Positions 50,516-62,589 of a stretch of DNA of 64,000 nucleotides are shown here, piece after piece. The stretch is from Struthidea cinerea. Its lineage: Eukaryota; Chordata; Aves; Passeriformes; Corcoracidae. The stretch lies in NCBI GenBank assembly GCA_013397865.1, contig VZTI01001657.1, positions 186,001 through 250,000 on the forward strand, given 5' to 3'. Made by a program: the position numbers and the translations under genes. Within the stretch, counting starts at the first letter, position 1. Every line of letters begins with the position of its first letter. The notes beneath the pieces were generated by a model. The model had not been told where the DNA came from. It was given only the letters and a program-made list of their open reading frames with translations, and searched no databases.

Positions 50516-52160
50516 ATGTATTAATTTAAATTTTGCTTCCTAACTATATTTTTAACAAAACTGCCTTATTTTTGACAAATTATTAGAGAATGTTACTTAA
50601 ATTCTTCATCTGCTTTCTGTGACATGCTGTACATATGCTTTCATTTCTGCACATTTCTAGACTTTGCACTTCTGGATAAAAATGGGAAGCCCAGGGGATT
50701 TTTGTCTATGTTTCTTGCTCAAGTATCTAAAAGAATTATAATGAACCATGAGAGAATTTCCTGGTTCTTTCAAGGCATTTCCTGACTACTGTTGCAAAAC
50801 AAAAGTGATAAACAACTAACAAAAACTAAAAGGGCACACAAATTGTACCACACCTTTAAACTTTTTGAATTACAGAACCATTCTTAAATCTTTGCAATTA
50901 AAGGATATAATATGCCTACAAAGGTCTTTTGTCCCAGGTGCAACACATAACTGAATCATATTCTGAATGTTATGAATGGAATGATGTAAAAAGATGGCCT
51001 TGTGCCTTACACAACTCAAAATGATATGCAAATAATAATTTTATCTTTAAATATGCAGCCTGCATTTTAAGATACTAAATCAGTTTTTTATTTCATGCTT
51101 GCTTTCAATAATCTTACAGGAGTATCCAATGTAGTTCACAAAAAAAATTCAAAATATGCCCTATTTTCAGGTTCTTGCCTCAGAAATATTTTATGTATGT
51201 CATCACAGTCACTCTTTCTCAGAACATCTGAATTTTTACTATTTTTACAAATTTTATTATTACATTGATCTTTCAATGTGTTACTGCTGAAATTTTATAC
51301 ACTACATGAAGTTCCAAATCCTAATGCTGGTCAGCTCTTTCTTTGCATGCTCAATGCAAAGCTGTTTTGTGTAGTACGCAACTGATTTTTCATAATTCAT
51401 TTGAGGAAACAGACTGACCAAACCAAATTCTTGACTAACCTAAATAACCTAAATCACTAAATATTGTGATTTCAGGAACTGAATGGGGTTGCACAGATCT
51501 AAACTCAGCATAGATTATGCCACTGACTCTCATACTTCCCTTGTCAAACTCAAGACTCATGAAATTTATCAGCACAGAGCAAGAAAAGGAGTCTCAATTT
51601 AGATTTACCTGCTTCATATCCAGTAGTTTCAACCTATTGAAATGCAAACTTCCTAGACTATCCTTCTTAGATGTTTTGAATTCGCATTCTTAAGTTTGTT
51701 CATATTTTTCTGTTTAGTGGATTTCATAAAAGGTAATAGAAGACATGAGATATTGGAGGACTGTACTTTTCATCAAAAGAGTGAATTTTGGCTCCTCAGT
51801 ACCCTTAACTCTAACTTGCTTTCATTTTATAAGATGTGATACATTCCCTTTCAAACCACATCTATTTCAATGAAAAAAATACAAAAAAAATCAGGAGCTG
51901 TGTGTGAAATGTTTATCTAGGTTTAATTTCCTTCCTGTGTCTGCTGAATTTTTACAGCTTAATGAAAAAATATGGAACACAAGTAAAGGAAAAGAGGTGA
52001 CCCAATTTCACCATGAACCAGAGAGATTTTGTTGTGTGACAATATGATCATCAAATGAGAGAGCTTTTATCCACAAGTATGAAATAACCGTGTTATCCTA
52101 TCGCCTTGAAAAATTCCATTTATATTACATTTTCATCAGGAATCAAAAAGAACAGTCTAT

Positions 52161-52205
52161 TAAAAAAACCAAACAAAAAAAAACAACCCCAAAAAAGAAC
52201 CCCCT
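52161..52205. repeat. A/C-rich low-complexity tract
   Basis: A runs separated by CC and CCCC. Same style as the tracts near 11.4 and 50.4 kb. Confidence 0.85.
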
Positions 52206-53059
52206 AAACCAGTTTATGGACCAGCTGCTTCTGTTTAAGCCCAACTGCTTTTGTAATGATGCAGAATAGCTTGGGCATGATGTCATCTGAAGGGCCAGCA
52301 AAATATACCCTGGTTGATCTTAAAAATATGTAGGGAAGCCTCTCCTCTCTGAATGTGCATAGTTGCCACTGATGGAGAAGGGAGTTGTTCACATGCAGAA
52401 AAAAATAAAGTAGACTAAATGACCATAGTGGATAGAGATCTGTGTAGGTTCTACTAAAGAAACAGGCAATGATTTTCTTAATATTTACTTGTTCTCACTA
52501 CAACATAGCACCTAGTTTTAAAACTTAATAAAGAACAACAATACTTCTTGTTTGCTTTTGTATGACCCTATGAGGATGGAAATCATTCCTCTTCTTCATT
52601 ACCTATCTCCATTCATTCATTCAACCACCCATCCTCCTTTCCTCTCCTTCCTAGTTCTGTGTTTTGATATGCATGTAAGGAGATACTTGTATTCTATATA
52701 ATTTACTAGACACTTAATAGAAGGTTTTCTTGTTTTAAATGTTACAGGGAGAAGAAAATAAATGTAATGAGGTCTGTAGCTTATAAACAGAAGCAAAATA
52801 CGTGTTCACAGGAATATAGAAAGTATAATGACATTTATTATCTAGCCAGTCACTTAAGAGGATGGCACAATATATACCATTCTGAATGCCAAGGAACAAT
52901 GAAAACCTTAAAATGATAAATCTCTTTCAATGTCATGGGAACACAATTGTCACTTGTCATTACTGTGCATCTCTCTATTTCTTCATATAGCCTAAACTGC
53001 CTATTCTTCCATAATTCAACACATTTAATAATGCAGCAAATCAATTAATATTTACTGAC

Positions 53060-55026
53060 CTGTCTCTGCTTCTCCGTGATGGGAACGCAGCATTACAGCC
53101 AGCCACTGTGCAGACATGCATCTCTTTTAAATGAACATTTCGGTAGTGAAGCTTCACACTGTAGGAACTCTTGAAACTTTTCTTGCAAACATAGCAGATC
53201 TTGGGATCTGGGCTGGAGCACATTTCACCTTCTGGGGAGAACTTCTGAGGGCTGCTATAGTTGAATGTAGAAGCAAAACTTTCATGAAGAGCAGCCATAC
53301 TTGCACTGCCTCCATTGTACAGTCCATATTGGCTCATATAGAACATATCATAGGTAGGGTCTGTATACTCTTCCTTCACCTTAATGACATCCTGGTTGGA
53401 AGAGTCATTGTGGTTTTCATCTGGTCTGTCACTGTGTATCATAGATTTTTCACCAGGTTCGTGGAGGCGATCATCACCTTCCAGGGATTCTTCACACAAT
53501 TTGGGCTCTGATGACTCTGACTCATTTTCATAGTCTCTCTCATGTTCCTGGTCTTCTGATGTCATGCTGTCTGCCCTTCTAATGTCTGGTCTGGACATAC
53601 ATCTGCTTCTGTCACTTTTGGAAAAGTCTTTCACAGACAGGCCTGGGCTCATTTCCTCCTGAGAATGGCAGTGATTGTCATGACCAATGTCATTCACCAT
53701 CGTGCCCCTGTCATTCACCTCTTCGTCTTCATCATCAAACTCATCAGCAGTGTCAATAACTTCCTTTTCAATTTTAACTGGCATGCTTGACTTCCTTGGC
53801 TTCTTCTTGGGGGCAAGGTCTGCATTGGGCTCTGGGGTGGGCATCAACACTGAAGGTACTGATGACTCCGAAGGAGGAGGGGGATGCTGCTCCATGCCAC
53901 TCACTGCTGGTATTATGGGACTGGTTGGGAGTGAGGTTGGAGGACTCACCATCTCTCCAGGAGTAAGTAAATTTCTGTAAAAAGGAGGAACAGGTTGGAC
54001 AGTCTTTAAAGCTGGGAAGACCAGCTGACTGGGAAGAGGGTTCTGTAGTACCGGGTCTAGAGGGGGAGTGGTAAACCCCATCGGTGGACGCCCAGGGCTT
54101 GTTAAAGTTAGGTTGGATTTTGTACTTGCTATGACCGGAGTGGCGGCACCTGATGTAGCACGAATTAGATCTTTGTCACGGTTATTCCTTAGCATAGGCA
54201 TGTGGAGGCGGGGATTTGGGTTAGCACTGTGACGATTGCGGCTTCTAAGAGAGCTGAAGACCATATTGCAGCCTTCAATAGTGCATCGATGCTTGATTTT
54301 CAGGTGCACAGCATTGTAGTGGATTTTAAGAGTACCTTTGTCATAGAAAGTTTTGCCACATGCATTGCAAAACACTCTTCCTTTCCTGGAGGCTGACCCC
54401 ATTCTCCTCATTCTGTGAATTCGGAATGAGCTTTTTGTGTGTTCTGTTTTTGATAAATCATTGACTGGTGTAGGCGTTTGAACAGGAGAGACACAGGCTG
54501 GCTCAGTTTTGGGCTCCACATTTGTGATGCTGGTCAAAGCATTTCTGCTGGATGCTTGCTCATTCTTGAAAGGTGTAGGAGAAACTTCAGATTCACTGCT
54601 CTCATTATATTCATTTTGGGTCGTAAGGCTTGGTTCACGGAGCCTCATAGCTGGCTGTTCCAGCAGGAGGCCATTTGGAGGCAGCCCCAGCAGTGGAGCA
54701 GAGACTGGATTTATGTACTGGAATGGAAGCAGGAATGCAAGGCTATTCGGGATGTTTTCAAAATGATGAATGCTGGAAGGGTTGCTATTCTCCAGGTGAG
54801 CAAGGAGACTTGGGCTCCTGGTGCGATTATTGCTTTCAATAAAAGTCCTTATATCTGAATCTGTCTTTGAAGATGGCACAGCCACAGCCTGCCCTTCTTT
54901 TTCTTGAATTGCCATCAGCTCCACGATAGATTTAGTTTCTCCAAATCTCAGGAACTGCTGAAGGGTAATGATCTCTTCTTCCCTGGACATGATGGCCCAG
55001 CGGTCCAGCACCTTGCCTGCAGCATC
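53060..55026 (-). CDS. BNC2: BNC2 large internal coding exon (zinc-finger pairs 1 and most of 2)
   Basis: This exon encodes 655 codons plus two bases of basonuclin 2, a nuclear C2H2 zinc-finger protein. It opens after an AG acceptor (55028-55027) with DAAGKVLDRWAIMSREEE, a block I recognise from basonuclins. It closes at a GT donor (53059-53058) in phase 2. Numbering from the exon's first residue, finger 1 uses C220, C223, H236, H241 and finger 2 uses C248, C253, H266, H275. A basic nuclear localisation motif, PKKKPRKSS, lies at 406-414, followed by an acidic run DEFDDEDEE. Finger 3 uses C611, C614, H627, H632, and finger 4 contributes C639 and C644. Proline- and serine-rich linkers separate the finger pairs. 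The frame is uninterrupted, so this is an intact internal exon. The in-frame GTG at 55011 is an ordinary valine codon, not a start. Amino-terminal exons are not in the window. BNC1 is the only close alternative. The spacing and the linker sequences favour BNC2. Confidence 0.95.
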
Positions 55027-56299
55027 CTAGAGGCCATATCAAAGAAACAACAAAGACAAACACAAAGAAAAAACTTATTGATTCTGCATAATTACTGAAG
55101 AAGGTGCTCTGCTGCCTGAACATGAAACACTACGCTCAGAAAACAAGACGCGCACAGTGTTAATAGAACTTGACCAAAAAATACAAACTTTCCATCCATG
55201 CAAATACTGTAATTAGAGTCACAGTTAGAAAACCAGTTTGAGTTTAATAACGTCAGAGTAACAAAATGTAGACCCTGGGACTCTGTGATCTAAAATGCTT
55301 TCAGTACTTTTATTTTAACAACAGTGATCTCCGTAGAATGCTACTGTTTAGAATACATTAGTAAAACATGAACTGCTGCTGTGCACACTGCTGTAAAATA
55401 CAAAAAATTGTACCTTAATCACTATTAAATGGTAACACTATTAGAAAGAGCTAAATAATTGCATTTGATAGATTTCCTCCTTAAATACAAGGAGATATAA
55501 GATTGACGTAATTTATAGGCCATTTCACAAAAAACTTTGATGCAAGGCAAAATGTCTTAAAAATACCACATAACACTTGTTCCTTAATCCTTTTTTTTCC
55601 AGGACTATTACTGGCAATTGATTGTAAGCTTGCAATCTTGGTATGGTTTAGACTTGAGAGATTACTTTTTTTGTAGCCTTGTTATAAATGACAGTTAAAA
55701 ATATGTTAAAAGTAAGGATCTGATGGATGTAGATAGCATAAATGTGTAAAAATGTTGTCTCTTAACATTGCCTTCTGATAGCAAGGGAAAAATCCAGAGA
55801 GAATACACATCAGTAATCACTAGACTATCTGTTGTTAAATATACATTAAAAAGCATTTCACACTTTCATTTTTGCTAGTAAGCATGAGATTTGCCTGAAG
55901 GTAGGACTTAAAAATTCTGCAATGTAATGTCAGGCAATCCATTCCAGCAAGTATTGATAAAAACATATTAAAATACTTATATAATGAATACATCATTTTA
56001 TTGGCATCTTTCCTTTTGGGCAAATGCTGGACATAACAATAGCACAGTAACTATAACCAACAAGAAATGTGGAAGGCCATCAAACCAGATTTATTCCAAT
56101 GCTTCCTCATGCATTAAACAGTTTGAAAGCCTTAGAAGACACACCACCATACTGTCTCTGATATTTTTACATCTGAGTCTCAGGTTTCAAACCTTATCCG
56201 AAGACTTTGGACCTCACATTATTGCAAAAACCATTAACTTTTGTATGATTATAAAGTCTGAAAATACCTTTCTTCCCCTCTAGCCCCTTTACCCCCTGG

Positions 56300-56336
56300 A
56301 TTTATTTTTTTTTATTAAATTAATTAATTATTTTCA
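56300..56336. repeat. T-rich and (TTAA)n tract
   Basis: T10 followed by TTAATTAATTAATTA. Confidence 0.8.
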
Positions 56337-58480
56337 GTCTACAGAGGATTGATTCTTCTCTTCCCTCACATTTCCTAGAGCACTGAAAAATATAATTTTG
56401 CAATGTCAAATTCTAAAGCATGCATTTAATTAATTACAGTTGGTTTTATTGTTTCAGTCTGGACATGTTCAGTTCAGCTCACCTCTCTGGATTTAAGGTT
56501 AATGCTGAAGGTTAAGGCCATGTATGTTTCGGTACCTTAGATACAACTACACAATCTTTAGAAATGCTCCACGCATGAACATTTACAATCAAACCCTGGA
56601 AGACAGTGAAACCCTCAACAGCAAATAACTTGGAAAATCTTACCCAGCTGACCCAGATGGAAAGCCCCAAAACCCATCTATGTGTAGAAAATGTTCAGTC
56701 TGTATTTACAGTGATGAATGAAACATCATGATACAGATGCTGGTTTTAGTTCGCAGCATTAGTCAGGAAATGTCCCCACCTCTGAACACCCATAAGCACA
56801 GTGGACATCTTTGATTTCTATGTTCTCACAGTTCTTGATGTAGCAGTATTTTACAGGCAGTCAGTACTATCTAAGGGAAATCATCCAGAACATCAAAATT
56901 CCCTCCCAACAAGAAAAATAAGTGAAAGAAAACAAAATCTAAATTGGATGAGGGGTGGAAGGAAAAAAACACCAAGCCATAAAAAAATTGAAAGACAGGT
57001 TTATATTTTAAAGCTCCAATATTGTATTTGGTTTTTTCCACCCAAATAACTTTAGCTATTCTCCCCTTGGGTAAGATCTGAAGTTTGTTACATCTACTTC
57101 AATTCCTACATGGAACTGCAAAACCAGACTTGGTTCAGATTTTGATCTCCAGGCCTTCACTGTCACATCTGACCTGATCTATATGCACACATTTCCCATC
57201 CCAAATCACAAATATTAATTCCTTTTAACTGTAACTCTGCTTACATGTACTGAATTAGGATTCCTCTCTGCCGTCAGCTGCAGGCTGCTTTGTTATGTAC
57301 TACTGCTACATTTTATTTTGTTTTTGTTTTAATTTGTAAATCACTCACAAGCTTAAGTAACAGATGGATGCTTTACAAAAACGGATATGTAAGTAAATAA
57401 AAGTTAATCACAGCTAGCACAACAATAACTCATGAGAATAGTAGGTAGAGATCCTGTAACAGACTCCCACATGTAAGGGGAAGGCGGTGTCACACAGTCC
57501 CTCCCTGATGGCAGGACAGCCAGATCTCTGTGTATACAGAACAGGCAGGCAAGCATCTAAATGGACGGGTTCCCTGTGCGCTTTGAGGGAATTATTCCAC
57601 ATCTTAACTGGGCAAAGCTGGCACTTATCTACATGAGTTATCTCTTGATGAGACACTACCACCCTTTGTTTCATTTTGTTTAAGAATTTACAATGAGGAG
57701 CACCAGACCTTCAGCAGCTGTAAGTCCCACTGACCAGAGAAACTGGCAGTCAAGGATGTGATAGTCATGGAGTTACCCTCGCTGTCATAAAAAAAAGCAG
57801 GGAATCAGAAAGTTGCTCTTAAATAATCCTTGTCTACTCCTGCTAGTTATATCAAGATTAAACTTCTTTTCAGCAAGAAGTTGTTCGGCCTTTTTTGCCC
57901 AACAAAAGTAAACAGAAATGCACAGATGCCTATATTCCATAAAGCCCTCACTGCTTATGGATACTGTCTAGCATACACTTCAATATTTACACAGTGAAAG
58001 CTTCCCATAAATCATTGTAAGTATGTATTATGCAAAACTAGATAAAGAGTGAATAGGAATGTCATTTTTTGATAAAACTTAAAATTAACAAAAAATCTAA
58101 CCATTATCCCATTTGAATTTAGCTATAACTAGCTAGGGATCTTTCTGTATATGGTAATACTTGATTAGAAGTTCAAGTCCTTTCTTACATGTAATCGATT
58201 TCTTGTTTCTTACAATCTCTCATGCTAAATTTTCTCCCTGAAGCCATTAAAGCATATCAACATTTAAATACTTCATGACAAAAGGTTCCAATTTATATTG
58301 CTTTCCTCAGCTCACAACTGATTAAGCCAAGCCTCCTGTGACAATGTGTACAAGGAAGTCAGTGAGTACAGAGATACCACTGCATTCGTACACTTCTAAG
58401 CCAGGCAGCAGACAAGTAAGCCCAATCTGCACAACATACACTGGTGCTCTTCCTTCTTTGTCCATACAGCCTTGCTTTGA

Positions 58481-58529
58481 TTTTTAATTTATTTTATTTT
58501 GTTTTATTTATTTATTAAATTTTATTTTA
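58481..58529. repeat. (TTTTA)n / (TTTA)n tract
   Basis: Interspersed TTTTA and TTTA units with one G. No element body is adjacent. Confidence 0.85.
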
Positions 58530-61500
58530 CTGCATGGATCTCTTACTCACAATTTCAGATGGAGAGAATCTTTTAATCTTTAAAATATATTAAATTGATC
58601 TCCAAGGATACAAGACATAAACCTGAACCTTTTTTAACTCTAAACACACACTCAAGTCTATTATTTGAATAGATACAGATCCACATACACACATACTACA
58701 TTAGTAAAGTATGTAAAGTAATATCACGGTTAATCACCCTGAACCTGCCTCCTGACTTTTGCTGACGGAATGTTAGGAAGAGAGGTGTGTGTCAGGATAT
58801 GTTAGGGTACATCTTGTCTTAAACTTCTGGGTCTAGAAGAACACACAGTGGTATCAAGATGATTATCTTGAATGACACAAACAGGGTACAACAGAAAATG
58901 GACACAAAGATCACTCTAACTTTTAGGAGCTTAACTAGGGATGATTGCAAAGGTGAGTCTTCATTTCCTGAAGGCCTTTAGTCTTTAAATCTTTCAATTC
59001 ATCTTTAAAACCTCCCAATTTAGAAAGTCCCTATTTAGAAAATAAGGGCAGTCTACTCAAGCATACACTATAAACATACACCCTAAACCTTGAACTTTTG
59101 TTATGAAATCAGTTGTTTTAAATTCTCATTTTGCATGAGAAGCTCCCATGACTGCTGTGACTTCATTAGAGGCAGAAAATTTTATGTATACACAGAGAGA
59201 CACATTGGTGTACATACACAACACAGACTTTTTGCAGTTCTATTCTATCTTACTGATTCACTTCTTAGCATAGGAAAAATTTTTATCTACACCTGTCTGG
59301 ATACACAGTGAGAGATGACTATACAAGGCTGAGATTAATAGAAAGGTTAAAAAATAGTTAGATTGCTTCTAAAACTAGCCTTTTGTTCTAGGAAACACTC
59401 AAGGATTATTTTCAGGCAGTACTGTGATAACTTCTGAGAACCACTCAAAGTTATACAGAAAAAAAAAACCATTGCTAGGCTTCATATTTTAGTAAGTTTG
59501 CATAGGCACCTAAACTGTGACTTTTGATGCATTTCAGTGAAGTTTCCTTGTTACAAAATATTGCATAGATACGTTTGATTAAATAATTAGGCAAGCCTAG
59601 AGTTTATCACAAATCTTTCTTCTATAAGCTCTTCTTAAGGAGCTATGTATTTTCTAGCTGATCTCAAAGAAACATTTTGTATGCAGCTGTAACAGTTGAA
59701 AAGCAGATTGAAATATATTAATTTGGTCATACTATAATTGCACAGGATGGTTTTAATTAGAGTGTAGACAGAAAAAAAGTAACATTTGTTTCTAATAAAG
59801 AAAAGGCTTCATAATTTCCATGATTTAGGGTTTGTTGTTTTTGTTTGGCAGAAGTTCCCAGAAGCATCTCTTTGCTTCACAATTAAATTTCAAGCTGTTA
59901 CACTATGGGTAGTCCTACTACTCCCGGGGTAAAAGTTACCAAAACTGTGCAGCAGCACACCAACTCACATTAGTACAGATGGGACAACGTGCAACATCTC
60001 TAGCTCATTTTGGGTAACTCCCACTGATCTCCGTAGAACCAAAGTAAGCCCTCTATCTAGTTTTCCACAGAAATATACGCTCACACATGCAATCAGATAC
60101 TCATTTTCCTGATAGGAGTTTTTACCATGCTGAATCTCACTCACCTTTGGTCCTGTAAACATGAAGAAAAGGTGTGCATACTTGCTCACTGTGATTTTAC
60201 ATGTGCAACTAATATGAGATTTAACACATTCAATCTGCGAAGAGGCATGGTTGAAATTTTTTCCCCTCAGCTGTCACTTCTCATCCACCTCCCACCAGCC
60301 TCCCTTCACCAACGGAAACCATATGAAAAAAATTCATGTTTAAGCGTCAGCAGTCCTTTCCTCGAGTTATACTGCTGCAGCAGGAACAAACAGTGCAGCA
60401 CTACTGAGTTCTCAGTCAATAATGAAAAACCTTTATCTTTTGACTTCACTGCAGCCTCCATTCTGCTAGAATTGATAGATGCTCTTCCCTTCTGGCACCC
60501 CCTTTCTCTTACCAGTTGTTTGCCTTGCCCGAAAGACACAGGGTATGCATGAGGATATCTGCATGCTACAGGAGAAGAAAAGGTGGCTGTCTCCCTGCAA
60601 AGTACCACTGAGAATGACACTGGCAATGCGTATTCAAACGAAGAGTAGCACGAAGGAGACTTTATTTACTTATGTATATAGATGTATACACTTACATGCT
60701 TACTTTGCTGCCAGGTTCGTAATGGTATTTGCCCTGGTTGCTCTTTATTCGCCACATCTCCTTATGCTTTCAGCAGCAAAAAAGTTTTGTGTTTTGACCA
60801 AAAAGACCCCCAAAGACCTTTGCAAACTTTACGAACTGATATTGTAGACACTGGGGCAAATCTGGCTGCACTGTAGATCAAGAATAATTGCACCATAAAC
60901 CTGGAGTAATTCCATGGACCACTCTGGAAAGTAATTTTGACCTAACTTAGCCCTGAAACATGATGTGGAGCCAAATCTGTGGGAATACATATTGGGGGTG
61001 TACCACCATGGTGGAGCACAACAGCTGTGTAACAACGCACAGGAGCACTGCTCAATGGTTTTGGAGTGAAAGTGAGGAACACCATGTCCTGCTGAAACTG
61101 CAGATGAAACATAAGGCAGTGGAATGCAATAACTGCAGCGGAAACCTGGCCGGGACACCGCCGTTAACCACCCACACTCTCACTTAATGGCCTTCAGGGT
61201 CTTTATTGACCAAAAGTATGCAGGTCTCCTGTTTCATATCTTATCCCAAAGATGCATGCCAGGAGTGCAGACCCCTCCCTGCACAAGCAACCTGCTGGGG
61301 TGCTGGTTCTGGACTAAGTTGCGTGAAGTGGTATGAAAACACTGGATCCTGAACACATGAGTCTTTGTGGGGACTGAACTTCCTCATAGTGTACCCCAGC
61401 TGCAACACGCCTTTTCATTTCTCAGGTTCATCAACCTTAAAATGCCCTTGAAAGCATTGCCCTGAAAGATGATGGCACTCTGTCATTTGCCAATTATAAA

Positions 61501-62011
61501 GCATCCATGTGGATAGGGGGTAATGTCTCTTACTGATTGCAGAAAAGAAACAGTAATTTGAACTCTTTCCCCTCTTCGTGAATGTGTATTCACCTCTGCA
61601 AATCCAGTGAAACTATTAGGATGCAAGGGCACTAGTTTTAAATGCTTTGTCTGATTTTTTAAACATATTGTTTGACTTTTGATAAAATATTCACTTTGTT
61701 ATGGAATGCTCTTGATTATGGACCAGATAAGAATGCATAATTCACAAGACAGTGACTATTTTTTTTTTCTGAATAACACTGCATACAGTATTTTATTTTT
61801 AAAATTATAATAGAGCACTGTGGGGTTACAGTGTATTTAATCAGAACAGCTTGAGCTTTATTTAATCATAGCAACTGCATCAAGTCTCTTTATATTTGGG
61901 TGCCAGACAAGTTTTTTTCACAGCAGATGTCTGTCCATACTTAGAGAAAAAAATCTAAGCACAAGAGTCTGATACTCTTCTTGCAATTACTAGTTTTCAC
62001 AGTGGTATAAC

Positions 62012-62589
62012 TGCTGTGGTTTAACCCCAACTGGCCCACAGCACCACACAGCTGCTCATTCACTATTCCCTCTTCCCCCAGAGGGCAGGAGAATCAGAGA
62101 GGAAAGCTAAACCTTCTGGGTTGAGACAAGAACAGTTTCATAACTGAAATAAAATAAAATATACTACTATTACTGGTAATGAAAAGGAGAGAGGAATAAA
62201 ACCCAAGAGAAAGAAGTAACGCACAATACAATTTCTCACCGCCTGCTGACTGATACCCAGACTGTCCCCAAGCAGTGACTGCTGGCCCCTCCCAGCCAAC
62301 TCCCCCAGTTTACATATTGGGCATGATGTTCAAGGGTATGGAACATGCCTTTGGCCAGCTCGAGACACCCGTCCTGGCCATGCTCCCTCACAGCTTCTTG
62401 TGCAACTGGCAGCGCAGGTTGCTGGCAGTGCATGAGACACCGCGAAAGTTCTTGGTTTAGGGTAAGCACTACTTAGCAACAACTAGAAATCAGTGTGTTA
62501 TCAACAGGATGCTCATACCAAATCCAAAACACACTACTGTACCAGCTGCTAAGAAGAAAATTAACTCTATCCCAGCCAAAGCCAGGACA
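62012..62589 (-). mobile_element. Solo LTR of an ERVL-like avian endogenous retrovirus
   Basis: The block is about 578 bp and has TG...CA ends (TGCTGTGGTTTAACCCC at the left, AGCCAGGACA at the right on the plus strand). Its overall order matches an LTR family I recognise as abundant in bird genomes. It includes a stretch ending CCCCCAGTTTACATATTGGGC, which on the minus strand is the degraded TATA-box region, and AATAAA-rich DNA next to it. In the usual family orientation the sense strand is minus. No gag, pol or env sequence and no second LTR flank it, so it is a solo LTR left by recombination. I could not find a clean 5-bp target duplication (flanks ATAAC and AAATA). It sits in the BNC2 intron, in the same orientation as the gene. 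Confidence 0.85.

Larger units (their letters stand above)
32228..53059 (-). other. BNC2: BNC2 intron between the two visible coding exons (20,832 bp)
   Basis: The intron is bounded by GT (53059-53058, context AG|GTCAGTAA) and AG (32229-32228, preceded by a C/T-rich tract). It is phase 2 and interrupts zinc finger 4 between its cysteine pair and its histidine pair. If retained, it adds five codons (SVNIN after the Arg) and then a TGA stop. No internal coding exon is recognisable. The contents are AT-rich unique sequence, simple repeats, a palindrome cluster near 44.6 kb and several blocks of mixed composition that could be conserved regulatory DNA. No interspersed repeat family was recognised with confidence inside it. 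Confidence 0.93.

Noticed and set aside
53041..53059. In-frame SVNIN after the large exon
   Set aside because: It lies beyond a good GT donor (GTCAGTAA), and joining to the terminal exon restores the conserved finger.
53131..54858. Open frames of up to 126 codons on the plus strand opposite the large BNC2 exon
   Set aside because: They are shadows of the BNC2 coding frame. They have no domains and no splice or promoter context of their own.
60127..60552. 141-codon plus-strand frame in the upstream intron
   Set aside because: No family resemblance, and no evidence of splicing or a promoter.
62236..62469. 77-codon minus-strand frame inside the LTR
   Set aside because: LTR sequence is not protein-coding here. 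It is a chance frame.
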